DNA of 64,000 bases. It comes from Sphingobacterium spiritivorum (GTDB taxonomy: Bacteria > Bacteroidota > Bacteroidia > Sphingobacteriales > Sphingobacteriaceae). The notes beneath the pieces are model-generated. The model was not told where the DNA came from. It made no database searches and saw only the letters and a list, made by a program, of their open reading frames with translations. The stretch is from the NCBI RefSeq assembly GCF_016725325.1, contig NZ_CP068083.1, forward strand, positions 3,596,001 to 3,660,000. The letters are read 5' to 3'. The position numbers and the translations under genes were made by a program. This document shows, one piece after another, positions 36,448 through 45,354 of this stretch (the first letter of the stretch is position 1; the number at the start of each line of letters is the position of its first letter).

Positions 36448-37305
36448 TTATCTGCGTGCATGGATCATACGGTCTGCTCCATGCATATCTTTAATCAATT
36501 CTACTCTTGAAAATCCTTTTTTTCTTAACATATCTGCCGTTTCGTGGCCATAGTATTGGTTGATCTCAAAATAAAGATCACCAGACGGTTTCAAATGAAC
36601 CAAAGCAAATGAAGCAATAGTTTCATAAAAGAGCAGAGGTGCACTCTCCTCTACGAAAAGAGCGAGATGCGGTTCAAATTCCAGTACATTGCTATGCATT
36701 TCCTCTTTTTCCTTAGGGGTGATATAGGGAGGGTTGCTGACAATGACATCATACATTTGCGCTGTGAACAAGTATTCCCATTCCAAAATATCAGCATTAA
36801 CAAAATGAATATCCGTTTCCATACTTTTAGCATTACGCTTTGCCACAGCAATCGCTTCTCTGGAAATGTCCAATGCGCTGACATGAGCAGAAGGCATATG
36901 CTTCTTCAGTATAACAGGGATACACCCACTACCGGTGCCGATATCTATAATTTTTAGCGGAGCAGCGGAAGAGCGGTGATGCCCTATAATCAGGTGTACC
37001 AATTCTTCGGTTTCCGGTCTCGGTATGAGTACAAACTCACTGACTTCAAATACTTCACCATAGAAATCAGCCTTTTTCAATATATGTTGAATAGGTTTAC
37101 GTCTTAGCAGCTCCTGTAATATACGATCCAGCTGAATCTTTTGTTCTTCGGTAACACCTTCAGTGTTCCGGACAGCGTATTGCATTCTGTTTATACCCGT
37201 CACTTCCTCCAGGGTCAGAAAAAACAGAGACTTAGCCTCTTCCAGATCATATATTTTTGTCAATTGATCTGTAAAGTATTGTTCGTAGTATTGAAGTGAG
37301 TTCAT
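36448..37305 (-). CDS. prmC: release-factor glutamine N5-methyltransferase
   Basis: This 285-residue protein methylates the GGQ glutamine of peptide-release factors 1 and 2. The catalytic NPPY motif is in VIVSNPPYITPKE (~residue 191), the SAM-binding motif in IIDIGTGSGCIPVI, and an N-terminal helical domain (residues ~1-85) with LIPRPETEELV links it to the HemK/PrmC group. Length fits. It is transcribed away from ribD; the ~70 bases between them hold both starts. Confidence 0.93.
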   Translation of the reverse strand: MNSLQYYEQYFTDQLTKIYDLEEAKSLFFLTLEEVTGINRMQYAVRNTEGVTEEQKIQLDRILQELLRRKPIQHILKKADFYGEVFEVSEFVLIPRPETEELVHLIIGHHRSSAAPLKIIDIGTGSGCIPVILKKHMPSAHVSALDISREAIAVAKRNAKSMETDIHFVNADILEWEYLFTAQMYDVIVSNPPYITPKEKEEMHSNVLEFEPHLALFVEESAPLLFYETIASFALVHLKPSGDLYFEINQYYGHETADMLRKKGFSRVELIKDMHGADRMIHARR

Positions 37306-37375
37306 AGCTCAAAAATACAATTATTCTTAGATAACCATATAGCTGTTATCTGCCATCTAATTGATACTTTTGTAT

Positions 37376-38428
37376 ATGAATATGCAAGAGCGATACATGC
37401 AAAGATGTCTGGAACTCGCCCTACTTGGCGCGGGTACTGTAAGTCCCAATCCTATGGTAGGAGCTGTGATTGTCCATGAGGATAAAATCATTGGTGAAGG
37501 CTATACCTCGCCCTATGGCGGACCTCATGCAGAAGTCAACGCTATTCAACAGGTCAGGGATCAGTATCCGGATTCTGCCGACCGTTTACTGTCTGAATCT
37601 GCTATGTATGTCAGCCTGGAGCCCTGCGCACACTTTGGCAAAACACCTCCTTGCGCCAATCTCATTGTAAAGCACAACCTCAGGAAAGTTTATATAGCCT
37701 GTATGGATCCCTTCGCTCAGGTGAATGGGAAAGGCCTCGGAATTTTGCAGGAGGCAGGAATAGAAGTAGAAGTCGGCTTGTTAGAGAAGGAAGCACTATG
37801 GCTGAACAGACGTTTTTTTACACGAGTCAAAAAGAACAGACCCTATGTTATCCTCAAATGGGCAGAGACAGCCGATGGATATATGGCAAAGAATACATCC
37901 GAACAAGTCTGGATCAGTAATGAAGCCAGTAAGCAACTTGTACATAAATGGAGATCAGAAGAAGATGCTATACTGGTAGGTACGCGTACCGCACTGATTG
38001 ATAATCCTTCACTGACAGTGAGAGAATGGGAGGGAAGTAATCCCAAACGTGTCCTCATTGATAAGCAGTTGTCTGTGCCAGAGTCAGCAGCTATCTTTTC
38101 CGAAGATGCAGACACGATTGTATTCAATGCAGTGAAAACCGACTGGCAGGGACGTGTCAAGTATATCGAATTGGAAAACTATGATTTATATCTGCCGCAG
38201 AATATCCTGTATCAACTATATCTGATGGATATACAGTCTATTATTATAGAAGGAGGTGCTAAGACCCTTCAGCTCTTTATTGATGCAGGATTATGGGATG
38301 AAGCCAGAGTGATCAAAAGTAAGATATTATGGGAGGATGGTATAAAAGCACCTGTTATTGAAGGGGAAGTGAAAGAACAACACGCTGTGGCTTCTGATGA
38401 TTTTTATTTAATTGTAAAGAAAAATTAG
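37376..38428 (+). CDS. ribD: bifunctional riboflavin biosynthesis deaminase/reductase
   Basis: This ~350-residue two-domain enzyme deaminates and reduces the pyrimidine intermediate of riboflavin synthesis. The N-terminal deaminase zinc site is visible as HAEV (His near residue 50) and PCAHFGKTPPC. The reductase domain has ILKWAETADGYM and a C-terminal IIIEGGAKTLQ. The upstream in-frame TTG at 37361 is rejected; ATG 37376 (or 37382) gives the normal start MNMQERYMQRCLELA. A TACTTTTG box at 37365-37372 lies almost on the start, so the transcript could be nearly leaderless. It is divergent from prmC. Confidence 0.93.
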   Translation: MNMQERYMQRCLELALLGAGTVSPNPMVGAVIVHEDKIIGEGYTSPYGGPHAEVNAIQQVRDQYPDSADRLLSESAMYVSLEPCAHFGKTPPCANLIVKHNLRKVYIACMDPFAQVNGKGLGILQEAGIEVEVGLLEKEALWLNRRFFTRVKKNRPYVILKWAETADGYMAKNTSEQVWISNEASKQLVHKWRSEEDAILVGTRTALIDNPSLTVREWEGSNPKRVLIDKQLSVPESAAIFSEDADTIVFNAVKTDWQGRVKYIELENYDLYLPQNILYQLYLMDIQSIIIEGGAKTLQLFIDAGLWDEARVIKSKILWEDGIKAPVIEGEVKEQHAVASDDFYLIVKKN

Positions 38429-38460
38429 TTTTATTTTAAAGAAATGTGTATTTTTAAGGT

Positions 38461-39759
38461 ATGCGAATACCGGAAAAATTACTTCATTTCATCTGGCGGT
38501 TTCGTTTATTTGACCAATATAATCTTCAAACGCTTCAAAAAGACGATATTAAGATACAGGATGTAGGTCATTATAATCTGAATGCAGGGCCTGATTTTTT
38601 GCATGCTAAAATAAAAATTGGCAAAGAGGAATGGAATGGTCATGTTGAATTGCATGTCACTGATAAAGCCTGGTACCAGCACCGGCATGATAAGGATAAG
38701 TCTTATGACAATGTTATTCTGCACGTTGTATGGGATGGAGATGAGGAAGTCAGCAGGTCTGACGGTACTGCTGTTCCTACATTATGTCTTAAGCCTCTGA
38801 TCAGATCCGATCTTATAACAAAATATGAGATGATCATGGGCCATTCAAATGCCTGGATTCCTTGTGAAAAGCACATCAGCAATGTAGATCCACTGTTGGT
38901 GAGACAATATTTATCCCGGATGGCGGTCGAGCGTTTTCATGTTAAGTCTGATCTCCTGATAAACCAATTTACCAGCTATGGATGTGATTTTGAAAAAATG
39001 GCTTTTGTTATGCTTGCGCGAGCTTTCGGACAAAAAGTCAATGCAGATACTTTTCAGGAACTGGCGGAGCTTATCCCTTTTAAACTGATTCATAAGTACA
39101 GGGATGATCTAATAAAATCAGAAGCATTGTTTCTGGGAATAGCAGGCTTTTTAGGAGAGAGTGAAGTTTTCAAAGACAGCTATGCAGAAAACCTTCGCGG
39201 GGAATATCAGTATCTTAGAAAGCTGCATGGACTTCCGGAAATGGATAAAAACCGTTGGAAATTTATGCGTATGCGACCCTATAATTTTCCCACGTTTCGA
39301 ATTGTACAACTTGTCTCGCTTTACCGGCAGCAGGAAGGGTTATTTTCCTATATTATAGAATTGGGAACACTGGCAGACCTGAAGTTATTATTTGAAAAGA
39401 TAAAACTTTCTGAATTTTGGGAAAGACATTACACGTTACAAAAGTCTGCTGTGCGGCATACTACTAAAATGGGTGAAATGGCCTCAAGAACACTGATTAT
39501 CAATAGTATTGTGCAATTATTATTTTTGTATGGTAAATATTTTGATCAGGAGATGTACATTTGTAAAGCTATGGAATGGTTAGAGGAAATGGAAGCAGAA
39601 TCGAATTCCATAGTCAGGAGTTTTGCCGCTATCGGAGTTACGGCATTGTGTGCAGCAGATTCGCAGGCATTAATACATTTAAAGTCTCATTATTGTGCAC
39701 TTAAAAAATGTCTGGATTGTCAGATAGGTTTACAGATATTAAAACCCATACGATCATGA
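38461..39759 (+). CDS. DUF2851-family protein
   Basis: This 432-residue protein matches DUF2851, common in Bacteroidota and of unknown function. The N-terminus has LLHFIWRFRLFDQYNL and a characteristic HVELHVTDKAWYQH; the rest is mostly helical. It is cytoplasmic (no leader). It starts 32 bases after ribD and its stop overlaps the PspC-like gene start (ATGA), so the three may be co-transcribed. No catalytic role can be read from the sequence. Confidence 0.85.
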   Translation: MRIPEKLLHFIWRFRLFDQYNLQTLQKDDIKIQDVGHYNLNAGPDFLHAKIKIGKEEWNGHVELHVTDKAWYQHRHDKDKSYDNVILHVVWDGDEEVSRSDGTAVPTLCLKPLIRSDLITKYEMIMGHSNAWIPCEKHISNVDPLLVRQYLSRMAVERFHVKSDLLINQFTSYGCDFEKMAFVMLARAFGQKVNADTFQELAELIPFKLIHKYRDDLIKSEALFLGIAGFLGESEVFKDSYAENLRGEYQYLRKLHGLPEMDKNRWKFMRMRPYNFPTFRIVQLVSLYRQQEGLFSYIIELGTLADLKLLFEKIKLSEFWERHYTLQKSAVRHTTKMGEMASRTLIINSIVQLLFLYGKYFDQEMYICKAMEWLEEMEAESNSIVRSFAAIGVTALCAADSQALIHLKSHYCALKKCLDCQIGLQILKPIRS

Positions 39760-39977
39760 TAGAAAAGATTTTATACTATTTTGAACAGCAATCGTTCGGA
39801 GTATGTGCTTATTTGGGCGAGAAATTCTCAATTTCTATTGCCAAACTAAGGCTGTTTTTTATCTATGCCACGATCATTGGCGCAGGATTTCCAATTCTTT
39901 TTTATCTATTCGCAGGTGTGCTTCTTGACTTTCGTGCCTACGTAAAAAAAATGCGCAAGCATTTGTGGGATAGTTAA
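39756..39977 (+). CDS. PspC-like small membrane protein
   Basis: This 73-residue protein runs from the ATG at 39756, which overlaps the stop of the DUF2851 gene by 4 bases (ATGA coupling); the frame is open from 39708 but the earlier Met lies inside the previous gene. The text GVCAYLGEKFSISIAKLRLFF followed by a hydrophobic helix (IYATIIGAGFPILFYLFAGVLL) is a PspC-type domain. It is probably an inner-membrane stress-related protein. It converges with the ankyrin gene 3 bases away. Confidence 0.75.
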   Translation: MIEKILYYFEQQSFGVCAYLGEKFSISIAKLRLFFIYATIIGAGFPILFYLFAGVLLDFRAYVKKMRKHLWDS

Positions 39978-39980
39978 TCG

Positions 39981-40631
39981 TTATCCCTTAAGGATTTCCG
40001 ATATTTCTTTAAATCCTTTATCAGCAGCCATGTCGGAGGCTGTAAGTCCCATGTCATTTCTTACCGAAATATCCGCACCGTTTTCTAAAAGCAGGATAAT
40101 CAGATCTATATTTCCGTGTTGTGCGGCCAGGTGCAGAGGTGTGATCCTTGATGATTGCGCAACGTTTACAGAAGCACCAGCCTCTATCAGCATTTTACTT
40201 ATTGTACTGTTATTGGCATTGAGTGCCGCATGTAGCGGAAATACATTGTAACCGTTCTGAGAAGGAATATTCGGATCAGCATGGTTTTTCAGCAGAATAC
40301 GTATAATATCCTCTCTGGAGAAGTGTGTAGCAATCCCCAAAGGAGTAAACCCCTGAGAAGAAAGTTCATCTACGATTTCCGGTTTCTGTAAAATTATAGC
40401 CTCTACATGTTGTGTAAGACCAGCTGCACAAGCTTCGTGAATCGTGATCGAAGTGATGTATTTTAGGATGGTTTGAACGATTTGAGTCTTATTGTAGTAG
40501 CAGGCCAGCATTAAAGGTGAAATATCATGACTGGTATTCTGCTTTACCAGATCCGGATCGTTTCGTAACAGTAGTTCCAAATCCTGATAGTTGCCCGTTT
40601 CAATATACTCTTCTAATACCGATAAACTCAT
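39981..40631 (-). CDS. ankyrin-repeat protein
   Basis: This 216-residue protein is made of ankyrin repeats: about five or six units such as GFTPLGIATHFSREDIIRILL, NVFPLHAALNANNSTISKML, RITPLHLAAQHGNIDLIILLL and MGLTASDMAADKGFKEIS. No leader or catalytic residues are seen. It converges with the PspC-like gene. Ankyrin proteins of this size are usually cytoplasmic binding partners; the partner is unknown. Confidence 0.85.
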   Translation of the reverse strand: MSLSVLEEYIETGNYQDLELLLRNDPDLVKQNTSHDISPLMLACYYNKTQIVQTILKYITSITIHEACAAGLTQHVEAIILQKPEIVDELSSQGFTPLGIATHFSREDIIRILLKNHADPNIPSQNGYNVFPLHAALNANNSTISKMLIEAGASVNVAQSSRITPLHLAAQHGNIDLIILLLENGADISVRNDMGLTASDMAADKGFKEISEILKG

Positions 40632-40844
40632 TGAATCTTGATTTAATGATACGAAATAAATAAAAAATTGTTAATTATAAAATGAAATGTTAATAACATT
40701 CCAAGTGTGGATATTTTTTGTCCGATCGGGCTGATTTATTCCCAATTTGATTTTGTTATACATATGTATCTTTTTACCTATACAACAATATTTATAGGGT
40801 TGTAGTTATACGGCTACATTTTAATAATTTAAGATTAAAAAAAT

Positions 40845-40874
40845 TTTGAATCATCCACAATTAAAGTACATTTG
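40845..40874 (+). promoter_or_regulatory. consensus Bacteroidota promoter
   Basis: TTTG (40845-40848), an 18-base spacer and TACATTTG (40867-40874) match the Bacteroidota housekeeping consensus TTTG / TAnnTTTG with near-usual spacing. Start of transcription is expected near 40880, just before the hairpin RNA described below. Confidence 0.65.
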
Positions 40875-40878
40875 TATA

Positions 40879-40949
40879 GGCCCTCCCCAAGGGCATGTTT
40901 TTCATAGGTAGATGTAGGGTCGAATATTTCTTATTCGACCCTTTTTTTT
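40879..40949 (+). ncRNA. putative ~70-nt small RNA or attenuated leader
   Basis: Downstream of the promoter are two hairpins: GCCCT-CCCCA-AGGGC at ~40880-40894 and a strong one, GGGTCGAATA-TTTCT-TATTCGACCC (40917-40941), directly followed by eight T residues (40942-40949), a classic intrinsic terminator. The result would be a free RNA of about 70 nt with no open frame. It ends 31 bases before ubiX, so it could alternatively be an attenuator for ubiX. The first hairpin carries a CCUCCCC loop that could bind Shine-Dalgarno-like purine runs. Confidence 0.6.
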
Positions 40950-40980
40950 AGCTTTGTGTTTCAATTTAATAGAAAAAACC

Positions 40981-41547
40981 ATGTCAAATAAAATAGTGGT
41001 GGCGATTACTGGTGCCAGTGGTTCTATATATGCTAAAGTATTATTGGATACGCTGGTCAGGATCAAAGATCAGTTTGAAGAGATAGGAGTAGTAATGTCT
41101 GATAATGCTAAAGATGTATGGAAGTACGAATTGCAGAATACAGCCTATGAAGATTATCCTTTTACATTTTATAGTAAAAATGATTTTTATGCACCTTTTG
41201 CTTCTGGTTCTGCGAGATTTGAGACCATGATCATTTGTCCCTGCTCTATGGGGACTTTAGCACGCATAGCGCATGGTACTTCTTCGGATCTGACGACACG
41301 TGCCGCAGACGTCATACTTAAAGAGCGCCGTAAACTTATCCTGATTGCACGGGAAACACCTTTAAGTAAAATCCATTTGCAGAATATGCTGGCAGTGACC
41401 GATGCAGGAGGTATTATATGCCCTGCCAGTCCGTCCTATTACAGTCTTCCAAAAGATTTTGAAGAATTGGCACGGACAGTGGTTGACAGAGCCTTGTCTC
41501 TGGCCGGAATCGTTGTGGAATCTTATCAGTGGGGGACAAAAAAATAA
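40981..41547 (+). CDS. ubiX: flavin prenyltransferase
   Basis: This 188-residue protein makes prenylated FMN, the cofactor of UbiD-type decarboxylases. It has the family's N-terminal KIVVAITGASGSIYAKVLLD, the phosphate-binding region MIICPCSMGTLARIAHGTS, RKLILIARETPLSKIHLQNM, and FVVDRALSLAGI-like end. The start at 40981 (MSNKIV) is chosen over the in-frame 40954 because the latter lies within the preceding T-run region. No UbiD partner is visible in the window. It is monocistronic; the terminator of the upstream small RNA is 31 bases away. Confidence 0.92.
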   Translation: MSNKIVVAITGASGSIYAKVLLDTLVRIKDQFEEIGVVMSDNAKDVWKYELQNTAYEDYPFTFYSKNDFYAPFASGSARFETMIICPCSMGTLARIAHGTSSDLTTRAADVILKERRKLILIARETPLSKIHLQNMLAVTDAGGIICPASPSYYSLPKDFEELARTVVDRALSLAGIVVESYQWGTKK

Positions 41548-41770
41548 GAAGATAATATTCCTGCAATAGTAGCTCTTTTAATAGTATTTTGTACATTTGT
41601 TTTCTAAATGACGCAGCACCTCGCTACAACTGTTTGTTATCTTCCTTTCTTTTATTTTTCAAAAGAAAAATCCATTTTTTATTTTATGTATGGTTGTTTA
41701 AAACAAATGATGTTCAGGTCAGGTGTTGTATGTTTAACAGGACTTCATCAAGCAAATAGATTTTAATTTC

Positions 41771-43036
41771 ATGAGTACATTATTAATCACTTCTGCAACT
41801 GTTATTTTGCCAGGAAACGAGCATCACCGCAAAGAGGTGGATGTATTGATTGAGAATGGTAAGATCGTACAGATCGGGAAAAAAATAAAGAAACCGGATG
41901 CTGCAGCTACGGTAGTAGATGCAAAAGGAGCATTTTTAGCACCTGGTTTTTTTGACCTTAACGTTAATTTCGGAGAACCCGGACTGGAAACCAAAGAAGA
42001 TATACAGACTGGTACAGCTGCTGCTGCTGCCGGAGGATTTACAGGAGTGGCTGTTCAGCCCAATACAGAACCTGCTATACAGAGCCGTTCAGAAGTAGCG
42101 CTGGTAATCAATGCTGCAAAAGGAAATCTGGTAGATGTATATCCGGTGGGAGCTATCAGTAAGAAACGTGAAGGTAAGGAGCTTGCAGAATTGTATGATA
42201 TGCAACAAACTGGTGCAATAGCTTTTAGTGACGGCAACAGAAGCGTACAACAAGCTGGTCTGATGAGTCGTGCTCTGTTGTATTCTAAAGGATTCAATGG
42301 CTTGATCATATCACATCCGGAAGACGAGTCTATGGCAGGCGGCAATCAGATGAATGAAGGAATAGTAAGTACTTATCTGGGTATGAAAGGGATTCCTAAT
42401 CTCGCAGAATCATTGATGCTGTCCCGTGATCTTTATCTTGCTGAGTATAATGAATCGCCGATACATTTCTCTACAATCAGTACTGCTGAAGCAGTTGACC
42501 TCATTAAGAAGGCAAAAGCAAAAGGGCAGCAGGTGACTTGTGATGTAGCTGCACATCATCTTGTGTTATCGGATAAGGAAGTGGAAGGATTTGACAGTAA
42601 CTATAAGGTAAACCCTCCGCTGCGTACCAAACAGGATATTAAAGCGTTACTAAAAGGACTGAAAGATGGCGTAATCAATGCTGTTGTATCTCAACATACA
42701 CCTCAGGAGGTCGAATATAAAAAAGTAGAATTCCATATCGCTAAAAATGGTATTATAGGTTTGCAAACCGTTCTGCCATTACTGGTACAGGCTGGATTAG
42801 ACGAGGAGGTTATTGTTGATAAACTGGCAATAGGTCCGCGTCAGGTTTTAGGTCTGGCTGTTCCTGTACTGCAAGAGGGAGAGGTAGCGAACATCGTATT
42901 GTTTGATACAAAACAAAAATGGACATTTGATGCCGTACAAAATAAATCCAAATCAGACAATTCTCCTTTCCTCGGACAGGAAATGACAGGTAAAGTATTA
43001 CTGGTATTGAATAATGGTAAAATATTTAAAAATTAA
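41771..43036 (+). CDS. dihydroorotase-like protein lacking metal ligands
   Basis: This 421-residue amidohydrolase has the type I dihydroorotase layout (APGFFDLNVNFGEPG, GFTGVAVQPNTEP, LIISHPEDES, VTCDVAAHHLVLSD, VNPPLRTKQD). But the metal motif HxH is replaced by Asn64-Val-Asn66 in DLNVNF, and the catalytic-region DHAP-type Asp is a Gln (SQHTP, Gln308). It is thus probably catalytically inactive, as are the non-catalytic dihydroorotase homologues that support aspartate transcarbamoylase in some bacteria; this inference needs the partner. Similar changes occur in other Bacteroidota pyrC-annotated proteins as far as I recall. The next gene starts 6 bases later. Confidence 0.75.
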   Translation: MSTLLITSATVILPGNEHHRKEVDVLIENGKIVQIGKKIKKPDAAATVVDAKGAFLAPGFFDLNVNFGEPGLETKEDIQTGTAAAAAGGFTGVAVQPNTEPAIQSRSEVALVINAAKGNLVDVYPVGAISKKREGKELAELYDMQQTGAIAFSDGNRSVQQAGLMSRALLYSKGFNGLIISHPEDESMAGGNQMNEGIVSTYLGMKGIPNLAESLMLSRDLYLAEYNESPIHFSTISTAEAVDLIKKAKAKGQQVTCDVAAHHLVLSDKEVEGFDSNYKVNPPLRTKQDIKALLKGLKDGVINAVVSQHTPQEVEYKKVEFHIAKNGIIGLQTVLPLLVQAGLDEEVIVDKLAIGPRQVLGLAVPVLQEGEVANIVLFDTKQKWTFDAVQNKSKSDNSPFLGQEMTGKVLLVLNNGKIFKN

Positions 43037-43042
43037 TCAATT

Positions 43043-43711
43043 ATGAATGTTAAAATAGCTCGTGCAGTGACGCAAGGTCTGGAGACCTATGCTGCCAACG
43101 AAGGTCATGATCATCAGGAATTGTTGAGCCAGCTTCATCTGGCTTTTGATGCCCAGAAACCTTTTCTGGAAAAAGTAGATCTGTTGGATGCTGCTTTTGA
43201 CGATCATATGCGTTTTGATGAATTGAGAGAAGTCTGCTTCGATCTGTTGCTGATGAACTTCTTCTCTGAAGATGTACAGAAGCTGGAAGAAGATTATCTG
43301 GATTCGCCGGAATGGGAGAGTATAGAAGATCAGACCATCGACAGAGGAACTGAATTACTTAATATTTTTCTTTATCTTCGTGAGTGTGCTGATGATGAAA
43401 TTGAACCGGAATTGGAGGATTATTTAAAAGAATTCCTTCTTGTAGATGAAGATGAATTTCAGGATGAGCACCGTATTTATGAAAAGGTGATTGCTAATCA
43501 GATCCTGGTGGACAGCAGTTATGCTGAGATTGCAAAAATTGCCGAAACAGTAGATAAGCAGGACGAATTGTACGAAGTATTTTACCCTATGATGAGTTTC
43601 TTTTCTGAAGCAAATCCGTCTGAAAAACAATGGGAAGAATATCAAAGTGCTGCTTTAAACAAATCGCTTGATTCAGCTCTTTATCAGATTATTATTAACT
43701 ATAACAAATAA
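43043..43711 (+). CDS. hypothetical acidic protein
   Basis: This is a 222-residue, very acidic, alpha-helical protein (DEIEPELEDYLKEFLLVDEDEFQDE). No signal peptide, motif or family is recognised. It starts 6 bases after the dihydroorotase-like gene and 3 bases before the DUF4199 gene, so the three form a compact unit with the glycosyltransferases that follow. Likely cytoplasmic. Confidence 0.7.
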   Translation: MNVKIARAVTQGLETYAANEGHDHQELLSQLHLAFDAQKPFLEKVDLLDAAFDDHMRFDELREVCFDLLLMNFFSEDVQKLEEDYLDSPEWESIEDQTIDRGTELLNIFLYLRECADDEIEPELEDYLKEFLLVDEDEFQDEHRIYEKVIANQILVDSSYAEIAKIAETVDKQDELYEVFYPMMSFFSEANPSEKQWEEYQSAALNKSLDSALYQIIINYNK

Positions 43712-43714
43712 ATT

Positions 43715-44365
43715 ATGACCGACCAACTTTCACTTCAAGAATCAGATAGTAAAAAACAGAGCATAACCTATGGATTGTATCTTGGTGTTATTGCACTTGT
43801 GCTGGGGATTGTAACGATGTACATTTCTAAAAGTACAACTTCTTTACTGGTACTATTTGGTGTTTCTGCAGTATTCAACTTAGTAATTTTTCTGGTTGTA
43901 GCGGTGTTATTTTCACTGAGTATCAGAAAGAGTGTCGGCGGATACTGGTCATTTTCTGAAGCCTTGAAAAAGATCTTCATTATGTTTGCTGTTGCTGCTC
44001 TTCTTTCTTCAGTTGGTTCTTTTGCCTTTACAAAATTTGTCGAACCCACTCTTCAGGAGGAAGTAATCAATAATACCAGTAACCTGACGATCGAAATGAT
44101 GGAGAAATCAGGTGCCGCAGAAGCGCAGATAGACGAAACTATTGCAAAACTGGATGAACAGAAAGCGGAGATTTCAAAAATGTCGTTCTGGCAATTTTTC
44201 AAAGGAATTGGTGTTACAATGATCTTCTATTTTGTCTTAGCTCTGATTCTGGCTGCTATTTTAAAGAAAGAAAAACCTTTTTTTCAGCAACATCCTAACG
44301 TAGACCCTAATACCGATCCGAATGCAAATTATGGTGCATGGCCGGATCAGAACAATCCCAACTAA
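43715..44365 (+). CDS. DUF4199-family membrane protein
   Basis: This 216-residue inner-membrane protein has four predicted helices (YGLYLGVIALVLGIVTMYI, LLVLFGVSAVFNLVIFLVV, IFIMFAVAALLSSVGSFAF, and a last one around residues 175-195). The loop after helix 3 is helical and acidic. This matches DUF4199, widespread in Bacteroidota and uncharacterised. It starts 3 bases after the acidic protein and precedes a GT2 glycosyltransferase by 34. Confidence 0.85.
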   Translation: MTDQLSLQESDSKKQSITYGLYLGVIALVLGIVTMYISKSTTSLLVLFGVSAVFNLVIFLVVAVLFSLSIRKSVGGYWSFSEALKKIFIMFAVAALLSSVGSFAFTKFVEPTLQEEVINNTSNLTIEMMEKSGAAEAQIDETIAKLDEQKAEISKMSFWQFFKGIGVTMIFYFVLALILAAILKKEKPFFQQHPNVDPNTDPNANYGAWPDQNNPN

Positions 44366-44399
44366 TACGATAAAAAAGTTAAGATATTTAGCATAGAAA

Positions 44400-45350
44400 A
44401 TGGATATTTCGGTAGTCGTTCCACTATTTAATGAAGAAGAATCGTTGCCAGAGCTTACCGCCTGGATCGATCGGGTTATGCAGGCCAATAATTTTTCATA
44501 TGAAATTATTCTGGTTGATGACGGGAGTAATGACAGCTCCTGGAAAGTGATTGAGCGGCTTAAAGAAGGAAGCGATAATATCATAGGGGTGAAGTTCCGG
44601 AGGAATTACGGTAAATCTGCAGCATTGAATGTAGGTTTTGCCGCTGCTCAGGGTGATGTTGTCATCACTATGGATGCCGATCTGCAGGACAGTCCGGACG
44701 AAATTCCGGAACTTTATGACCGTATTATGCGTCAGGATGCAGATCTTGTGTCCGGGTGGAAACAAAAACGGTATGATCCGCTGACGAAAACAGTTCCTAC
44801 AAAACTATTTAATGCCGTAACACGTAAAATGTCAGGTATTGACAATTTACATGATTTCAATTGCGGATTAAAGGCTTATAAAAAAGATGTTGTTAAGAGT
44901 ATCGAAGTGTACGGTGAAATGCATCGTTACATTCCGGTATTGGCAAAATGGGCTGGATTTTCAGCTATACAGGAGCAGGTTGTACAACATTATCCCCGTA
45001 AATACGGTACCACAAAATTCGGCCCGGGAAGGTTTGTCAAAGGTTTTCTTGATCTGTTATCCATCTATTTTGTAGGTAAATTCGGTAAAAGACCTATGCA
45101 CTTCTTTGGTTCAATAGGAGTGATCAGCTTTCTGATCGGTATTTTTATTACTTTTTACCTTATCGTGGACAAACTGATGAGTATTGCGAATCATTCTCCG
45201 TATCGCAATGTTACCGATCAGCCTTTGTTCTTTTTATCGTTGGTCGCTATCTTAATCGGTACACAGTTATTCCTGACCGGATTTATTGCTGAGTTGGTAT
45301 CCCGTAATGGTAGTGAACGAAATAAATATCAGATAGACCGGGTAATCTAA
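44400..45350 (+). CDS. GT2 polyprenyl-phosphate glycosyltransferase (DPM1/GtrB-type)
   Basis: This 316-residue enzyme transfers a sugar from a nucleotide donor, probably to a polyprenyl phosphate. The GT-A domain starts ISVVVPLFNEEESLPEL with IILVDDGSNDSSWKVI, has the DxD-type motif MDADLQDSPDE, and DFNCGLKAYKKDV. Two transmembrane helices at the C-terminus (~residues 237-258 and 278-300) anchor it. It is adjacent by 4 bases to a second GT2 gene, so both may act in one surface-glycan or lipid-glycan pathway. The donor is unknown. Confidence 0.88.
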   Translation: MDISVVVPLFNEEESLPELTAWIDRVMQANNFSYEIILVDDGSNDSSWKVIERLKEGSDNIIGVKFRRNYGKSAALNVGFAAAQGDVVITMDADLQDSPDEIPELYDRIMRQDADLVSGWKQKRYDPLTKTVPTKLFNAVTRKMSGIDNLHDFNCGLKAYKKDVVKSIEVYGEMHRYIPVLAKWAGFSAIQEQVVQHYPRKYGTTKFGPGRFVKGFLDLLSIYFVGKFGKRPMHFFGSIGVISFLIGIFITFYLIVDKLMSIANHSPYRNVTDQPLFFLSLVAILIGTQLFLTGFIAELVSRNGSERNKYQIDRVI

Positions 45351-45354
45351 TCTC

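Noticed and set aside
37361..37376. TTG start at 37361 for ribD
   Set aside because: It overlaps the putative promoter box and lacks a ribosome-binding site; the ATG at 37376 or 37382 gives the family-typical N-terminus.
41651..41685. ATTTTTC-AAAA-GAAAAAT stem after ubiX as a terminator
   Set aside because: The stem is purely A/T and weak, though a T-rich tail follows; not enough to call.
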